Positions 16,216 through 24,342 of a stretch of DNA of 35,400 nucleotides are shown piece by piece. Positions within the stretch are counted from its first letter, which is position 1. Every line of letters begins with the position of its first letter. A program made the translations under genes and the position numbers. The DNA is from an uncultured Oceanospirillaceae bacterium (GTDB taxonomy: Bacteria > Pseudomonadota > Gammaproteobacteria > Pseudomonadales > Balneatricaceae): positions 1 through 35,400 of the forward strand of contig CAKZOD010000116.1 of NCBI GenBank assembly GCA_937136055.1, written 5' to 3'. Below the pieces are notes generated by a model, which saw only the letters and a program-made list of their open reading frames with translations, was not told where the DNA came from and made no database searches.

Positions 16216-18039
16216 TTACTCAACTGTCACAGACTTTGCCAAGTTTCTAGGTTGGTCCACATCTGTGCCCTTAAGCACCGCTACATGGTAAGAAAATAGC
16301 TGCATTGGCACCGTGTAAATAATCGGCTCTAGAATTTCAGGCATCGCAGGCATGCGCAATACGTTATAGCCTTCATCTTTTGTTATTGCATCGCTTCCGC
16401 AGAACACAAAGAGTTCACCGCCCCTTGCGCGCACTTCCTGTAAATTTGCTTTCAGCTTTTCTAGCATTTCATTATCAGGTGCGACAGTAACAACTGGCAT
16501 ATCCTTATCAACAAGTGCCAGTGGACCGTGCTTTAATTCGCCCGCAGGGTAAGCCTCTGCATGAATGTAAGAGATTTCTTTAAGTTTTAAAGCGCCTTCC
16601 ATCGCAATTGGGTAAAGCGTGCCACGACCTAAGAAAAGCGAGTGGTTCTTTTCAGCAAAACTGTGGGTCATTTGCTCTATGTCGCTGTCCATATGCAGCG
16701 CTTGGGCAAGTATTGCAGGTAGCTTTTGTAAATCAGCAACTAGTTCAAGTTCACGTTGCTGCGTTAACTCAAAGCGACGGCCAATCACCAGCGTTGTAAG
16801 TAATAATGCCACTAACTGTGTTGTGAACGCTTTCGTTGATGCTACCCCAATTTCGGGGCCAGCATTCGTCAGTAAATGTAAGTTCGATTCACGTACTAAC
16901 GAGCTACTTGGCACGTTACAAATTGCTAAGCTGCCAAGAATTTGATCTTTCACATTGCGCAGTGCCGCCAATGTGTCTGCTGTTTCCCCTGATTGGGAAA
17001 CTGAGACAAACAATGTGCCTTCGCTGATCACAACTTTGCGATAGCGGTATTCACTCGCCACTTCAACATGCGTTGGAATACCCGCAATGGATTCCATCCA
17101 ATATTTAGCGACTAAACCCGCATGGTAACTCGTGCCACAGGCGATGATATGGATTTGTTTAACTTGTGAAAATAACTCAGCGGCATCCTCACCAAAGCAG
17201 TTTTCATCAACTAGGCCATCCTTGATACGATCATTAAAAGCTTCCTGTGTTACTACAGGCTGCTCGTAAATCTCTTTCATCATGTAATGCTTATAACCTG
17301 CTTTGTCAGTTGCTGTGACGCTGTGCGCATATTTACTGACTGCACGCTCCGCACGATTACCTTGTGCATCCCAAATATCAATATTATTGCGATCAACAAA
17401 TGCAATGTCACCTTCTTCAAGAAACATGAAGCGATCTGTCACAGGTAATAAAGCAAGTTGATCTGATGCGATAAAGTTCTCGCCAATACCCACACCTAAC
17501 ACTAGGGGGCTACCTTTTCGCGCTGCGATTAGCTGTCCTGGGTAATCTTTTACGATAATACCTAAGGCAAATGCTCCCTTTAACGTTTTAGTGCACTCCT
17601 GAACGGCCTCAAGCAAATTAACACCCTTATTTAAAAGACTATCAAGTAAGTGAGCAATCACCTCGCTATCCGTTTGCGAGCTAAAAACGTAACCTTGTGC
17701 CTGCAAATCTGCTTTAATTGGCTCAAAGTTTTCAATGATACCGTTATGAACAACGGCAATACGCTCGTTCGACATGTGCGGGTGTGCATTGTGCTCAGCC
17801 GGAATTCCGTGCGTTGCCCAACGCGTATGGGCTATGCCACAGTGACCCGATAAAGGTGTTTGCTGTTGTGCATCATCTAGCTGCTGCACTTTACCTTCTC
17901 GGCGCAACCTGTTGATCTTCTCGCCATCCCAAATAGCCATACCCGCTGAATCATAACCGCGGTATTCCAAACGATGCAGGCCTTCAATCAAAATTTGTGC
18001 GACTGAACGCTCCGTTGTTGCTCCAACAATTCCACACAT
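16216..18039 (-). CDS. glmS: Glutamine--fructose-6-phosphate aminotransferase (isomerizing)
   Basis: Makes glucosamine-6-phosphate from fructose-6-phosphate and glutamine, the first committed step to UDP-GlcNAc for peptidoglycan and LPS. The start is fixed by biochemistry: the mature N-terminal residue must be the nucleophile Cys of MCGIVG, so the ATG at 18039 is used although the frame stays open upstream. AAGGA lies about 8 bases before it. This gives 607 residues, as usual. The glutaminase domain (about 1-220) includes HTRWATHG and HNGIIEN. Two SIS sugar-isomerase domains follow (about 285-420 and 455-600), with GTSYHAG and SQSGETADT. The C terminus is the typical LAKSVTVE. It lies 100 bases downstream of glmU on the same strand. 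No glmS ribozyme is seen, as expected in this phylum. Confidence 0.97.
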   Translation of the reverse strand: MCGIVGATTERSVAQILIEGLHRLEYRGYDSAGMAIWDGEKINRLRREGKVQQLDDAQQQTPLSGHCGIAHTRWATHGIPAEHNAHPHMSNERIAVVHNGIIENFEPIKADLQAQGYVFSSQTDSEVIAHLLDSLLNKGVNLLEAVQECTKTLKGAFALGIIVKDYPGQLIAARKGSPLVLGVGIGENFIASDQLALLPVTDRFMFLEEGDIAFVDRNNIDIWDAQGNRAERAVSKYAHSVTATDKAGYKHYMMKEIYEQPVVTQEAFNDRIKDGLVDENCFGEDAAELFSQVKQIHIIACGTSYHAGLVAKYWMESIAGIPTHVEVASEYRYRKVVISEGTLFVSVSQSGETADTLAALRNVKDQILGSLAICNVPSSSLVRESNLHLLTNAGPEIGVASTKAFTTQLVALLLTTLVIGRRFELTQQRELELVADLQKLPAILAQALHMDSDIEQMTHSFAEKNHSLFLGRGTLYPIAMEGALKLKEISYIHAEAYPAGELKHGPLALVDKDMPVVTVAPDNEMLEKLKANLQEVRARGGELFVFCGSDAITKDEGYNVLRMPAMPEILEPIIYTVPMQLFSYHVAVLKGTDVDQPRNLAKSVTVE

Positions 18040-18139
18040 AATACTTATTCCTTTTTTGATAAAGCTGCAGGTACTGCTGTACACATGCTTAGCTGCAACT
18101 CAGATCTTGTGATTTTTTTAACGAAAGCAGAATAGATAA

Positions 18140-19513
18140 CTATTGCTTAACAGGACGCTGCCAATTTTTGAGGTTAACCTGCTTACCACGTCCCACAGCT
18201 AATTGATTCTCTTCAATATCTTTTGTCGCCGTTGAACCTGCGCCAACTGTGGCACCTGCTCCAATATTAATAGGCGCAACAAGTGAAGAGTTAGAGCCAA
18301 TAAATGCACCGCTGCCGATGGTTGTTTTAAACTTATTCACGCCATCGTAATTACAGGTAATTGTACCTGCACCGATATTCACCTTTTCACCGATGCTGGC
18401 ATCGCCGATATACGAAAGGTGATTCACTTTTGAGCCTTTGCCTATCAAGGCTTTTTTGGTTTCTACAAAATTGCCAATTTTAGCGCTGTCTGATAACTCA
18501 GTACCTGGACGCAAGCGCGCATAAGGGCCTACTTCGCAGTTTTCAGCCACCAAACTTTGCTCAACCATAGAGTTAGCTTTGATCAATGAATTAGCACCAA
18601 TGGTGGCATCCTTAATAATGCAGTTTGCACCAATATGAACACCACTTTGTAAAGTGACCTTACCTTCAAAGATGACATTGATATCGATAAATACTTCACC
18701 TTCAATCTGCACATCTCCACGCACATCAATACGCTGAGGATCTGCAAGAGTCGCGCCTGCTAGCATTAATTGCTTTGCTTGCTGCAGTTGGTAGTAACGC
18801 TCTAACGTGGCTAGCTGTACTTTATCGTTAACGCCCTGCACTTCTTGTTCACTGGCTGGTGCGCGTGTAACAACGGCAACTTGATCCGCTACAGCCATCG
18901 CAATGATGTCTGTTAAGTAGTATTCGCCTTGTGCATTTTCATTGCTTAACTGATTGATCCACTTATGCAAAAATTTATTCGGCACCGCCATGATGCCAGT
19001 GTTAATTTCACAAATTTTTAGCTGATCAGCATTTGCATCTTTTTGTTCAACAATTGCTTGTACTTCACTATTATCGTTGCGCACGATACGCCCGTAGCCA
19101 TTAGGGTCATCTAGCGTCACTGTCAACAAGCCAAGCTGATCTTGCTTAGCGATATCAACTAAAGACTGCATCGTTGCGCTTTGAGTGAGTGGTACATCCC
19201 CGTATAAAATTAAACTCACTCCGTCACTGCTGACATTTTTTAACGCTTGGCCAACGGCATGGCCTGTGCCTAACTGTTCGCTTTGCAGGGCAAAAATTAC
19301 ATTCTGACCTGACAAAGTGTCTTCTACTTGCTGCGCTTCATGCCCAACAACAACATGCATTGTCATTTCTTTCTTGCAAATATCTAATGAATTCGCTTGA
19401 TCGATAACGTGCTGAACCATTTCCTTGGCGCCAATTTTATGCAACACTTTAGGTTGTGAAGAACGCATTCTTGAACCTTTTCCTGCTGCTAAAATTATGA
19501 TGTCTGTACTCAT
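18140..19513 (-). CDS. glmU: Bifunctional UDP-GlcNAc pyrophosphorylase / glucosamine-1-phosphate acetyltransferase
   Basis: Catalyses the last two steps to UDP-GlcNAc: acetylation of glucosamine-1-phosphate, then uridylyl transfer. Its 457 residues match E. coli (456). The N-terminal pyrophosphorylase domain begins IILAAGKGSRMRSSQPKVLH with the nucleotide-binding GxGxRM...K signature, followed by GTGHAV and YGDVPL. The C-terminal left-handed beta-helix (about 250-457) shows hexapeptide repeats and the catalytic-region motifs RPGTEL, NFVETKK and GAGTITCNYDG. First gene of a glmU-glmS pair, divergent from the TrmB-type regulator gene. AAGGA precedes the ATG at a rather long 11 bases. Confidence 0.97.
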   Translation of the reverse strand: MSTDIIILAAGKGSRMRSSQPKVLHKIGAKEMVQHVIDQANSLDICKKEMTMHVVVGHEAQQVEDTLSGQNVIFALQSEQLGTGHAVGQALKNVSSDGVSLILYGDVPLTQSATMQSLVDIAKQDQLGLLTVTLDDPNGYGRIVRNDNSEVQAIVEQKDANADQLKICEINTGIMAVPNKFLHKWINQLSNENAQGEYYLTDIIAMAVADQVAVVTRAPASEQEVQGVNDKVQLATLERYYQLQQAKQLMLAGATLADPQRIDVRGDVQIEGEVFIDINVIFEGKVTLQSGVHIGANCIIKDATIGANSLIKANSMVEQSLVAENCEVGPYARLRPGTELSDSAKIGNFVETKKALIGKGSKVNHLSYIGDASIGEKVNIGAGTITCNYDGVNKFKTTIGSGAFIGSNSSLVAPINIGAGATVGAGSTATKDIEENQLAVGRGKQVNLKNWQRPVKQ

Positions 19514-19609
19514 TTAGGTTTTATTCCTTCACTAAATTTTGATATTTGTGAGCGCTGATGTGCGCGATAAGGCACAATGTATAGCAATACTAAAAATTAA
19601 CAATACCAC

Positions 19610-19630
19610 TTGTCAGGAAAAAATTGACAA
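19610..19630. promoter_or_regulatory. Dyad element abutting the TrmB-type regulator start
   Basis: TTGTCA (19610-19615), nine bases, then TGACAA (19625-19630) form a perfect inverted repeat ending one base before the ATG at 19632. The purine-rich ribosome site AGGAAAAA lies in the loop. It could be an operator for autoregulation, or an RNA hairpin exposing or hiding the ribosome site. Confidence 0.45.
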
Positions 19631-19631
19631 C

Positions 19632-20372
19632 ATGCATAATCAGACTCTAAATCAGCTCGGTTTAACCGACAAAGAAGCCATCGTTTACCAAGCATTGCTC
19701 TCTTTAGGCCCTAGCCCAATAAGAACAGTGGCTGAAAAGTCGGAGATTAATCGTGGCACAACACATGAGTGTTTAAAGAGCTTATTGCAAAAAGGAGTCG
19801 TCAATTATTTACCTCGCGGTCGGCGTAAACTCTTTTCCCCTCGTGACCCTGAGGTGCTTTTACAGATAGCGGAAAAAAAGCAGCTAGAACTAGAGCGTGC
19901 TATCGGACAACTGAAATCAAGCGTGATCCCTGACTTACAGCATTTAAAGCCCGATTTTGCCAGCGCTCAAGTTCAGTTCTTTGAAGGGGACGAAGGGATA
20001 GAATTCGTATTAAGGGATATTTTAAATACTGTACAAAGCACACAAAACAAAGACTACGCTGTTTTTTCATCCAAGCCCATCCGCTCACATTTATATCGCC
20101 CATTCCCTAACTACACTAACTTACGCATCAAAAAAGGCATTGAGGTAAGGGTTATCGCGATCGGTGACGGTGGTGAAGATGCGGAATTATCACAGCGTAA
20201 GTGGCTAAAAACGGAAGGTAAAGTCGATGCAGCTTACATTGCCATTTACCCACCTAAAGTGGCTATTATCTCGCTGGCATCCAATGACTACCCCACTGCT
20301 GTAGTGATTGAAGCAAATGAAGTGGCTTCTGCGCAGTTGATCATTTTTAACACGCTGTGGGGGCTGCTATAG
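19632..20372 (+). CDS. TrmB-family transcriptional regulator
   Basis: A 246-residue DNA-binding protein. The N-terminal winged helix (about residues 5-70) has the TrmB pattern LGLTDKEAIVYQALLSLGPSP, then TVAEKSEINRGTTHECLKSLLQKG. A coiled helix and a C-terminal effector-type domain follow, with VQFFEGDEGIEFVLRDIL and VRVIAIGDGG, like the phospholipase-D-like sensor part seen in this group. TrmB proteins are best known from archaeal sugar control; bacterial homologues are common but mostly uncharacterised. The frame is open upstream to a TTG at 19539, but the ATG at 19632 is preferred because the family domain starts right after it. A DUF418 gene follows after 34 bases and is probably its co-transcribed partner. 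Confidence 0.82.
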   Translation: MHNQTLNQLGLTDKEAIVYQALLSLGPSPIRTVAEKSEINRGTTHECLKSLLQKGVVNYLPRGRRKLFSPRDPEVLLQIAEKKQLELERAIGQLKSSVIPDLQHLKPDFASAQVQFFEGDEGIEFVLRDILNTVQSTQNKDYAVFSSKPIRSHLYRPFPNYTNLRIKKGIEVRVIAIGDGGEDAELSQRKWLKTEGKVDAAYIAIYPPKVAIISLASNDYPTAVVIEANEVASAQLIIFNTLWGLL

Positions 20373-20406
20373 CAGCTCGTCAGTTAATCGATATGAGGCT
20401 TTACTT

Positions 20407-21468
20407 ATGCCGACTCATATTCCAATAGCACGACTAGAGGGGCTAGATTTAGCGCGTTATTTTGCGTTTATCGGCATGGCTATTGTCAATTTCAATATCG
20501 TGGTAGTCGACACCGCTATTCAACAGCCTCTGGTCAGCAGCTTTATCGCATTATTTGAAGGCAGGGCCGCTGCTACTTTTGTCACGTTAGCTGGTTTAGG
20601 GCTTGGTTTAGCCGCGCTTCGCCAAACAAGTATTCAAGGGATGAGGTTTGTAACTATCAAACGCGCTGCCTTTTTACTTATGCTTGGCCTGCTTAACACA
20701 CTGGTTTTCGATGCGGATATTTTGCATTACTACGGGGTATATTTTCTATTCGGGTTGTTATTTCTAAACTTATCCAACAATCGATTATTTATCGCAATTG
20801 CGCTGATCAACATACTGAGCATCTGCCTTATTTTTGTGTTCGATTATGAAGCAGGCTGGCAATGGGAAAATTACAGCTACACCGATTTTTGGACCATTAA
20901 TGGCTTTATCCGCAATCTATTTTTTAACGGCTGGCATCCGGTTATTCCTTGGCTAAGCTACTTAATTTTCGGTATCGCTCTCAGTCGATATGCACTGGAT
21001 CAACGCCTTGTGCAGCACCGCCTGATAATAGCTGGAGTCATTGCTATCATCGCTTCGAAAGGGTTAAGCCTCTGGCTGAGGCCTATCTTGATCAGCATTC
21101 ATCCAGAGTTAGATTTTCTAGCTTCCACTAGCTCCATTCCACCAATGCCACTGTATATTTTAGCGGGCATTGGGAGTGCTTCATTAGTTATTGGGCTGTG
21201 TTTATTAATCCACGATAAGATTGCAGGGATGCTACTTACTCAGTACTTCGTGATTGCTGGTAAGCAGAGTTTAAGCTTGTATTTAGGCCATATTTTTTGT
21301 GGGTTATGGTTGATGGAGATATTTGGAATGTTAAGTAATCAGCCTCCGCTCATTGCACTTAGCTGTGCAGCAGTTTATTGCGGGTTTGCTACGTATTTTG
21401 CGTTTCTATATGGGAAGCGGTTTAAAAGAGGGCCAGTTGAAGCGTTAATGAGGAAGGTAACGGGATAA
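20407..21468 (+). CDS. DUF418-family polytopic membrane protein
   Basis: A 353-residue inner-membrane protein with about nine or ten hydrophobic segments. The opening RLEGLDLARYFAFIGMAIVNF and the FEGRAAATFVTLAGLGLGL segment are typical of DUF418 and related acyltransferase-like membrane proteins (HGSNAT catalytic-domain type). The ending FKRGPVEALMRKVTG matches the conserved DUF418 C-terminus (GP-E-x-R). Enzymatic activity is unproven for the family; a role in acyl transfer to an envelope component is only a guess. GAGG lies 8 bases before the ATG. Downstream of a TrmB-type regulator in an apparent two-gene operon, with a heptamer repeat array starting two bases after the stop. Confidence 0.85.
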   Translation: MPTHIPIARLEGLDLARYFAFIGMAIVNFNIVVVDTAIQQPLVSSFIALFEGRAAATFVTLAGLGLGLAALRQTSIQGMRFVTIKRAAFLLMLGLLNTLVFDADILHYYGVYFLFGLLFLNLSNNRLFIAIALINILSICLIFVFDYEAGWQWENYSYTDFWTINGFIRNLFFNGWHPVIPWLSYLIFGIALSRYALDQRLVQHRLIIAGVIAIIASKGLSLWLRPILISIHPELDFLASTSSIPPMPLYILAGIGSASLVIGLCLLIHDKIAGMLLTQYFVIAGKQSLSLYLGHIFCGLWLMEIFGMLSNQPPLIALSCAAVYCGFATYFAFLYGKRFKRGPVEALMRKVTG

Positions 21469-21470
21469 TT

Positions 21471-21549
21471 GAGTTGCGAGTTGCGAGTTGCGAGTTGCGA
21501 GTTGCGAGTTGCGAGTTGCGAGTTGCGAGTTGCGAGTTGCGAGTTGCGA
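21471..21549 (+). repeat. GAGTTGC heptamer array, about 11 copies
   Basis: Perfect tandem repeats of GAGTTGC run from 21471 to 21547 (11 copies), with a partial twelfth unit, beginning just after the DUF418 stop. The remainder of the 329-base gap (to 21797) contains a C-run of eight (about 21655-21662) and a second, inverted heptamer array at 21761-21790. No gene is seen in the gap. Confidence 0.97.
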
Positions 21550-21760
21550 AGGTATTGTGATTTTAGCTTTCAATAAGTAAACCATTTTCTTTTGAATACT
21601 TCTGCCCTAGTCAACTTCAAGAGTAACACCACCCAAATCAATAGCTAAAAAACCTCCCCCCCCTATTCCAACTTTTTATCGCACCGTTTGCTGTACACCG
21701 TGGATGCCATGGAAAGAGGCTCAGGATATAAAACTTTAAAGTATCTATAGGAAATTAACG

Positions 21761-21790
21761 CTCATAGCTCGTAACTCGTAACTCGTAACT
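21761..21790 (-). repeat. Inverted GAGTTAC heptamer array, about 4 copies
   Basis: On the minus strand three perfect TTACGAG units (21788-21768) are followed by a variant CTATGAG (21767-21761). This is the same heptamer as the array at 21471 with one base changed (GAGTTAC instead of GAGTTGC), in opposite orientation. It ends only 8 bases before the TSUP permease stop codon. Confidence 0.9.
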
Positions 21791-21797
21791 TATTTTC

Positions 21798-22550
21798 CTA
21801 TAAATACGCTGCCACACAGGCAAACAACGTCAGTACAAACACGGCTCTTTTCATCGTTTTAGGTTTCGCTTTAATCGCCAACTTAACGCCTAAATACGCC
21901 CCGACAATGAAGCCTACGGAGAGAATCAAACCGTACTCCCAGTTAACTAGATCTTGGCTGATAAAAACGGCTAACGCTACGACAGTAAACCCTAAAGAGC
22001 ACAGCAGCTTTAGTGCATTGGCCCTGACTAAATCATAGCGCAAGCTGCCAGCTAGTACGCTCAGTAGTAAAAAACCTACCCCAGCTTGTACAAAGCCTCC
22101 ATAAACACCTGCTAAGAAAAGTCCCCAAAAGCCGCTGCGCTTTTCAGAGACTTTATAAGCCTGGCTGTTTTCATCGGGAATTGCTGAGGGCCAAAATAAC
22201 ATGAATGCTGCAACCGACAACATAGTGCCTAATAATAGCGGTTTAAGCAGCCACAAAGGCGCCCAGGCAGCCGCAACTGCACCAACGAGCCCACCTACAA
22301 TGCAGGGAATAAGCAGAGCTGATAAGTCATCTTTTGGCAGTTTATCTTGTTGATTGAACTTAGCCACTGCGGTGAGTGATTGTAAGAATATACCTAAGCG
22401 ATTAGTGGCATTAGCGACATCGGCAGGCAACCCCATCACCATTAAAGCAGGCATAGTGAGATTGGATCCACCACCTGCTAACGTATTGATGATACCGCCA
22501 AACACACCTGCTAGAAGCAGTAAACTTATTTCAATAAGAGAGATATCCAT
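21798..22550 (-). CDS. TSUP (TauE/SafE)-family permease
   Basis: A 250-residue inner-membrane protein with about eight hydrophobic segments, belonging to the sulfite/organosulfonate exporter family. The family signature is the N-terminal repeat GVFGGIINTLAGGGSNLTMPALM, here read as GGIINTLAGGGS then LTMPAL, followed by NATNRLGI. The second-half repeat is AGVYGGFVQAGVGFLLLS, then NALKLL. The length is standard for the family when counted from the ATG at 22550. The frame extends upstream to a TTG at 22619 that would add an unlikely basic leader. Same strand as, and 179 bases downstream of, the trimethylamine methyltransferase-like gene. Substrate unknown; sulfur-containing anions are typical for the family. 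Confidence 0.88.
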   Translation of the reverse strand: MDISLIEISLLLLAGVFGGIINTLAGGGSNLTMPALMVMGLPADVANATNRLGIFLQSLTAVAKFNQQDKLPKDDLSALLIPCIVGGLVGAVAAAWAPLWLLKPLLLGTMLSVAAFMLFWPSAIPDENSQAYKVSEKRSGFWGLFLAGVYGGFVQAGVGFLLLSVLAGSLRYDLVRANALKLLCSLGFTVVALAVFISQDLVNWEYGLILSVGFIVGAYLGVKLAIKAKPKTMKRAVFVLTLFACVAAYL

Positions 22551-22728
22551 GTGATGAAAACCTGACCAACGCCGATGGCGTAAATTAAAATGATTGCCCT
22601 TAATCAGGATCTTTTTCAAGAGATACTGATTAAAAAAGGCGCTCCATCTTAATGAAAGGATTTACATCCCACAAGACATTTATATTACCACCATAGCAAA
22701 CTACTGCTCAGCGCTCCTGCAGGCCAGT

Positions 22729-23847
22729 TTAAGCAGTTTTTTCAATTAACTGCATGTCGTACTTCATCTTTTTTATATCGACACAGCGCCCGTTTTCAAG
22801 CCAGCCTGCGCTGTGTAACATTAAATCCGCACCCGCCGATTGTGCAGCTGATAACTGCATAATTCCTTCTTGATCCGCTTGCTGATCGTGAATTTTAGCA
22901 GATGTAATCAAGCCATCTCCTCGGCTAACTATTCCAAGCCTTTTTATCAGCTGTATACCTGCAAGCATTGCAAAATGAGATTCAACTGTTCCAAAGGCCG
23001 GGAGCATTTTACTCATAGAGAAAGGTGTCGCGAACAATCCACCAGCAACCGCCACCCCCGGCTGATAAAGCTGAGTAAGTGCCACGCCAATTAAAAGTTC
23101 TGCTAGCCCTTGAGCCAAGCTATCACTCACTGTGACTGGGCTGGTGGCCCCCATCATCATGTAAGAAGTAACCATACTGCCCTGCCCTAGTTCTGCTGCG
23201 GCTCTTAAACATTTAAGGGGATTGGATTGATACGTTAGCGGTGGTGTTGAGTTAATCATGTGAAGCAACTGACATTCACCGGGGACGAAGTCAGTTGCCC
23301 TAGTTTCGCGTGCGACATCTCTTAAAGCTTGCTCATTCAGAACAGTTCCCATAATGGGTTTAAATGCATATGCTAGATGTGCATCAAGCATCGCTAAATG
23401 ACGCTTATCTTCTGCTACATTATGAGGAATACAAAGCAGGAAACCACTGCTTCCCATAATAGGGCTTGCTTGGCAGAGAGTGACTAGCTCTTGGTAATCT
23501 TTGAGGTTAGTTTGCCCGTAGCTACCATCTTCGCGGCGAATGTTCGGCGCACCAAACATGGGGGCATAATGTGTTTCGCCATTGCCGAGCTGCAAGTTTG
23601 TGTGTTCACCTTTCCAAGTAAACTTAGCAGGTGCGTTTTGTTGAATAATTTCTCTTAAAGTGGCGGCATCAATACGCGTATTTTGCCCCTCTATTTTGGC
23701 ACCAATACTTTGTAAAACTGCCAAGCTTTGGGGGTCGTCTTTGAGTGTAACTCCCACCTCTTTAAGAATACGATCACTGAGGTCCTCAATTTTTTGCAGC
23801 TGAGAATCATCTAGCAATGCGTAATTAGCGTTTTGAAGTGTTTGCAT
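22729..23847 (-). CDS. Trimethylamine methyltransferase (MttB)-family protein, C-terminally short
   Basis: A 372-residue cytoplasmic protein clearly of the MttB superfamily, which demethylates quaternary or tertiary amines such as glycine betaine using a corrinoid protein. Family landmarks in order: EDLSDRILKEVGV near the start, MFGAPNIRRE, DKRHLAMLDA, MINSTPPLTY, MMMGATSPVTV, GVAVAGGLF, PAFGTVESHFAMLAG and HSAGWLENG. Full-length members run about 470-510 residues. This one stops shortly after the HSAGWLE segment, so roughly the last 110-130 residues are missing, and the 179 bases downstream show no displaced remnant in any frame. There is no in-frame TAG, so it is a non-pyrrolysine member. 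GAGG lies 5 bases before the ATG. No corrinoid-protein gene is nearby, so activity is uncertain. Confidence 0.85.
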   Translation of the reverse strand: MQTLQNANYALLDDSQLQKIEDLSDRILKEVGVTLKDDPQSLAVLQSIGAKIEGQNTRIDAATLREIIQQNAPAKFTWKGEHTNLQLGNGETHYAPMFGAPNIRREDGSYGQTNLKDYQELVTLCQASPIMGSSGFLLCIPHNVAEDKRHLAMLDAHLAYAFKPIMGTVLNEQALRDVARETRATDFVPGECQLLHMINSTPPLTYQSNPLKCLRAAAELGQGSMVTSYMMMGATSPVTVSDSLAQGLAELLIGVALTQLYQPGVAVAGGLFATPFSMSKMLPAFGTVESHFAMLAGIQLIKRLGIVSRGDGLITSAKIHDQQADQEGIMQLSAAQSAGADLMLHSAGWLENGRCVDIKKMKYDMQLIEKTA

Positions 23848-23915
23848 TTCACCCTCAGATCAAATTCCAAAGTAATCTCTACCTCGAGTTCAAATTTGAT
23901 TGATGCCAAGATCGA

Positions 23916-24287
23916 TTACTGGTTTAAATGAATACCCGACACCATACGTGCAGGGTATTTGGTTGTACCCTGCGTCCAAGTAATCGCTTGTTTGCCATCC
24001 CCTGTCATATCATAACAACTCCATCGACCTGACCACTGCGAGCAATACTTGTCTCCTTGTGTATTCCAGCTGCCATGCTCTAGGGAGCCATTTGCCGAGA
24101 GGTACAGCGTGCGTCCATCTTTGAAAAAGCTTTGGGTTGCACCATTACTCAAATAGGCAGTATTGCCTTGCAGTATTTTAGCAATTTGCGCGGCTTTCAG
24201 GAGTTGCTCAGCTGAATACGCTGTTTGTGAAACACCAATTACCGCAATTAACGCGATTACCAAAAGGATGTTTTTTAGCTTAAACAT
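23916..24287 (-). CDS. Small exported protein of unknown function
   Basis: A 123-residue protein with a clear signal peptide (about 1-25, TAYSA). The mature part of about 98 residues looks like a small beta-rich domain: ILQGNTAYLSNGA, FFKDGRTLYLSANG, GSWNTQGDKYCSQW, GRWSCYDM. The two Cys (about residues 82 and 90), with their neighbouring Trp and Gly residues, resemble the core of DUF995-type exported proteins, but I am not certain of the family. AGGAAA precedes the ATG. It lies between the EamA permease and MttB-like genes on the same strand with short gaps (55 and 68 bases), so co-transcription is likely. Function not inferred. Confidence 0.75.
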   Translation of the reverse strand: MFKLKNILLVIALIAVIGVSQTAYSAEQLLKAAQIAKILQGNTAYLSNGATQSFFKDGRTLYLSANGSLEHGSWNTQGDKYCSQWSGRWSCYDMTGDGKQAITWTQGTTKYPARMVSGIHLNQ

Positions 24288-24342
24288 TGTTATTTCCTAT
24301 TACTTTTCAAGTTGCGTCTTAATTAGTCGCTATCGATTGCTT

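Noticed and set aside
18040..18084. Longer glmS start at 18084
   Set aside because: GlmS needs Cys directly after the initiator Met as catalytic nucleophile; only the ATG at 18039 provides it, with a good ribosome site.
21471..21549. CRISPR-like array
   Set aside because: Units are 7 bases with no spacers, and no cas gene is present; it is a simple tandem repeat.
22729..23847. Pyrrolysine-containing methyltransferase with a TAG read-through
   Set aside because: The gene has no in-frame TAG and ends in TAA; sequence past the stop shows no MttB continuation in any frame.
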